A DNA stretch of 41,190 nucleotides from Bacillota bacterium (GTDB taxonomy: Bacteria; Bacillota; Clostridia; Oscillospirales; Acutalibacteraceae), in assembly GCA_029005175.1 (NCBI GenBank), contig JAQXFQ010000160.1:1-41190 (forward strand), read 5' to 3'. The notes below the pieces were generated by a model, which ran no database searches, was not told the origin of the DNA, and was given only the letters and a program-made list of their open reading frames with translations. Below, in pieces: positions 39,643-41,190 of the stretch. Each line of letters starts with the position of its first letter. The first letter of the stretch is position 1. A program made the translations under genes and the position numbers.

Positions 39643-40806
39643 ATGGTTAAAAACATCACTGATTCTGTTATCTACGTTGGCTGCGACGACACCACACTTG
39701 ACCTCTTTGAGAGCCAGTATGTTGTGCCGAACGGTATCTCATACAACTCATATCTGATTATGGATGAGAAAGTCTGCCTTATGGACACAGTCGATAAGCG
39801 CGCCTCTGATGAGTGGCTGGAGAATGTAAAGACTGCACTGAACGGACGCACTATTGATTATCTTGTCGTGCAGCATATGGAGCCTGACCACGCAGCAAAT
39901 ATTCAGCGCATTGCCGAGCTTTACCCGGAAATGAAAATCGTCGGCAACGCAAAAACCTTTACCATGTACAATCAATTCTTTAACCTTGACATCTCCGACC
40001 GCTCAATCACAGTCAAAGAGGGCGACACTCTCAGCCTCGGAAACCACACCCTTACATTTGTGATGGCTCCCATGGTTCACTGGCCTGAGGTCATGGTATC
40101 CTACGAATCAAGCGAAAAAATCCTCTTCTCGGCAGATGGCTTCGGCAAATTCGGCGCACTCAGTGCGGATGAAGATTGGGCATGCGAGGCTCGCCGCTAC
40201 TACTTCAACATCGTTGGCAAATACGGCGCGCAGGTTCAGGCATTGCTCAAAAAAGTCGCTGCGCTCGACATTCAGACAATATGCCCTCTGCACGGTCCGA
40301 TTCTCACCGAAAACCTCGGCTACTACATAGACAAATACAACACCTGGAGCAGCTATGAGCCTGAGGACAAGGGTATTTTCATTGCGTACGCTTCAATTCA
40401 CGGCAATACGGCAGATGCCGCCAAGCAGCTCAAGGAATTGCTCGAAAGCAAGGGCGCACCTAAAGTTTCTATCGCCGACCTCTCACGCGATGATATGGCC
40501 GAAGCTGTTGAGGACGCATTCCGCTATGACAGGCTTGTGCTCGCCTGCGCTACATATGACGGCGGACTTTTCCCATGCATGGAGGAATTCATAAGCCATC
40601 TCAAGGCAAAGAGCTATCAGAAGCGCACAGTCGGTTTCATCGAAAACGGCACATGGGCACCCATGGCGGCCAAACTGATGAAAGCTTCTCTCGAATCTAT
40701 GAAAAATATCACTATTCTCGAGCCGACTGTAACAATTAAGTCCTCCCTCAAGGGCGAAATTCCTGAATCAATGCAGCAGCTTGCCGATGCGCTGATCAAT
40801 GCATAA
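39643..40806 (+). CDS. fprA: FprA-type flavodiiron protein
   Basis: Flavodiiron proteins reduce O2 to water or NO to N2O in anaerobes, with electrons from rubredoxin or F420. The 387-residue protein has the metallo-beta-lactamase-type diiron domain: His78, Glu80, Asp82 and His83 in HMEPDH, His146 (MVHWPE), Asp165 (FSADGFG) and His217 (CPLHGP), then a flavodoxin domain from about residue 243 (IFIAYASIHGNTADAAKQL). All diiron ligands are present. There is no rubredoxin fusion. It is divergent from the Crp/Fnr regulator and ends at a terminator. Confidence 0.95.
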   Translation: MVKNITDSVIYVGCDDTTLDLFESQYVVPNGISYNSYLIMDEKVCLMDTVDKRASDEWLENVKTALNGRTIDYLVVQHMEPDHAANIQRIAELYPEMKIVGNAKTFTMYNQFFNLDISDRSITVKEGDTLSLGNHTLTFVMAPMVHWPEVMVSYESSEKILFSADGFGKFGALSADEDWACEARRYYFNIVGKYGAQVQALLKKVAALDIQTICPLHGPILTENLGYYIDKYNTWSSYEPEDKGIFIAYASIHGNTADAAKQLKELLESKGAPKVSIADLSRDDMAEAVEDAFRYDRLVLACATYDGGLFPCMEEFISHLKAKSYQKRTVGFIENGTWAPMAAKLMKASLESMKNITILEPTVTIKSSLKGEIPESMQQLADALINA

Positions 40807-40821
40807 TCTAAAGTAAAATTT

Positions 40822-40860
40822 ACAGCCGTTTGGTTTTCATTGTGAATTCCAAACGGCTGT
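40822..40860 (+). terminator. Intrinsic terminator of fprA
   Basis: ACAGCCGTTTGG (40822-40833) and CCAAACGGCTGT (40849-40860) form a perfect 12-bp stem, then ATTATTTT. The right arm is also the outer end of the window-end inverted repeat. Confidence 0.85.
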
Positions 40861-40918
40861 ATTATTTTAGGTGGAAAATTTATAGATGAAAATGAGTATC
40901 ACGATAAATCATAATTTA
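40850..40918. repeat. 69-bp perfect inverted repeat, left arm
   Basis: Bases 40850-40918 are the exact reverse complement of 41122-41190. The arm covers the right half of the fprA terminator, flanking sequence and the MITE terminal repeat. Confidence 0.9.
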
Positions 40919-41136
40919 TCTGCGCAACGTCCACTCGCAAATCTTCGATTTTCTCGTTGGGTTTCTATGGGCTTCGCATGGGTGTGTTGTTCTGTTTTGG
41001 CTTTTTTCTTGCACTTTAGCTTTGTAGGGGCTTTGCCCCTACGACCCCACAATGGGCGCTGCCCCTTGACCCCGCCAAGAGGGCCTGCCCCCTTGGATTC
41101 CCGATGTTGCGTACTCTATGGTAAATTATGATTTAT
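40904..41136. mobile_element. MITE-like element, copy 3
   Basis: It is bounded by ATAAATCATAATTTAT (40904-40919) and GTAAATTATGATTTAT (41121-41136), with the GC-rich core, including a GTAGGGGCTTTGCCCCTAC hairpin, shared with copies at 24795 and 32043. An open frame runs across it, but it is repeat sequence, not a gene. Confidence 0.85.
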
Positions 41137-41190
41137 CGTGATACTCATTTTCATCTATAAATTTTCCACCTAAAATAATACAGCCGTTTG
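41122..41190. repeat. 69-bp perfect inverted repeat, right arm, at window end
   Basis: It is the reverse complement of 40850-40918 to the last base. Copies 1 and 2 of the MITE have no such symmetric flanks. The symmetry may continue past the window. Confidence 0.9.

Noticed and set aside
40886-41131. 81-codon plus-strand frame across MITE copy 3
   Set aside because: The sequence is repeat DNA shared with two non-coding copies that have different frames. There is no ribosome site.

Overview
The window looks like chromosomal DNA of an anaerobic Firmicute of the class Clostridia, most likely Oscillospiraceae/Ruminococcaceae (an Eubacterium siraeum- or Ruminococcus-like gut organism). The signs are moderate GC with AT-rich spacers, strong AGGAGG-type ribosome sites with frequent TTG/GTG starts, many textbook TTGACA-17-TATAAT promoters, an anaerobe-type flavodiiron protein, FeoAB, DegV, Mini-ribonuclease III, MtaB and a class I lysyl-tRNA synthetase. 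The assignment is inferred from gene content only; no rRNA is present.

Layout. 1-1.9 kb: end of a LuxR-type regulator and a membrane-anchored leucine-rich-repeat protein with a 39-bp tandem-repeat N-terminus. 2.3-5.2 kb (minus): feoA-feoB-ydjM iron uptake operon. 5.4-9.6 kb: CofE-like ligase, MarR-DegV pair, YjdF-like membrane protein, cyclophilin. 9.8-15.5 kb (minus): flippase, a secreted protein with a phased operator array, a PadR/DUF2812 operon, an HD protein and a CmpB-family membrane protein. 16.1-18.2 kb: a lipoprotein, then tRNA-Leu, three tRNA-Ser and tRNA-Arg genes, a duplicated hairpin repeat and a decayed gene. 18.2-20.05 kb: a prophage remnant beside tRNA-Arg carrying a truncated MuF head protein with a toxin-like C-terminus, a probable immunity gene and a YjcQ gene. 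20.1-24.5 kb: an ABC-2 exporter operon, and a DUF815 ATPase coupled to Mini-RNase III. 24.5-31.9 kb: an Asn/Gln-rich small protein, an HtrA protease, YibE/F with YfbR, an ECF sigma/anti-sigma operon, a PH-domain protein and a lipoprotein. 32.3-35.5 kb (minus): ABC-F ATPase and MtaB. 35.9-41.2 kb: class I LysRS fused to a tRNA-binding domain, a TIR-Sel1 protein, and a divergent Crp/Fnr regulator / FprA flavodiiron pair.

Repeats run through the window: three copies of a 220-250 bp MITE-like element (24.8, 32.0 and 40.9 kb), two copies of a 103-bp palindromic element (2.2 and 7.9 kb), two copies of a 145-bp hairpin repeat after tRNA-Ser (17.0 and 17.2 kb) and a 128-bp element with 15-bp terminal inverted repeats (9.6 kb). 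Several lie exactly at gene 3' ends, and two of them supply the stop codon of the neighbouring gene.

The most interesting systems are the MuF toxin/immunity remnant, the TIR-Sel1 protein with its own promoter, the helically phased TGTAAT operator array at 12.6 kb, and the Crp/Fnr operator placed at about -41.5 of the fprA promoter. The window ends in a 69-bp perfect inverted repeat that may be an assembly foldback.
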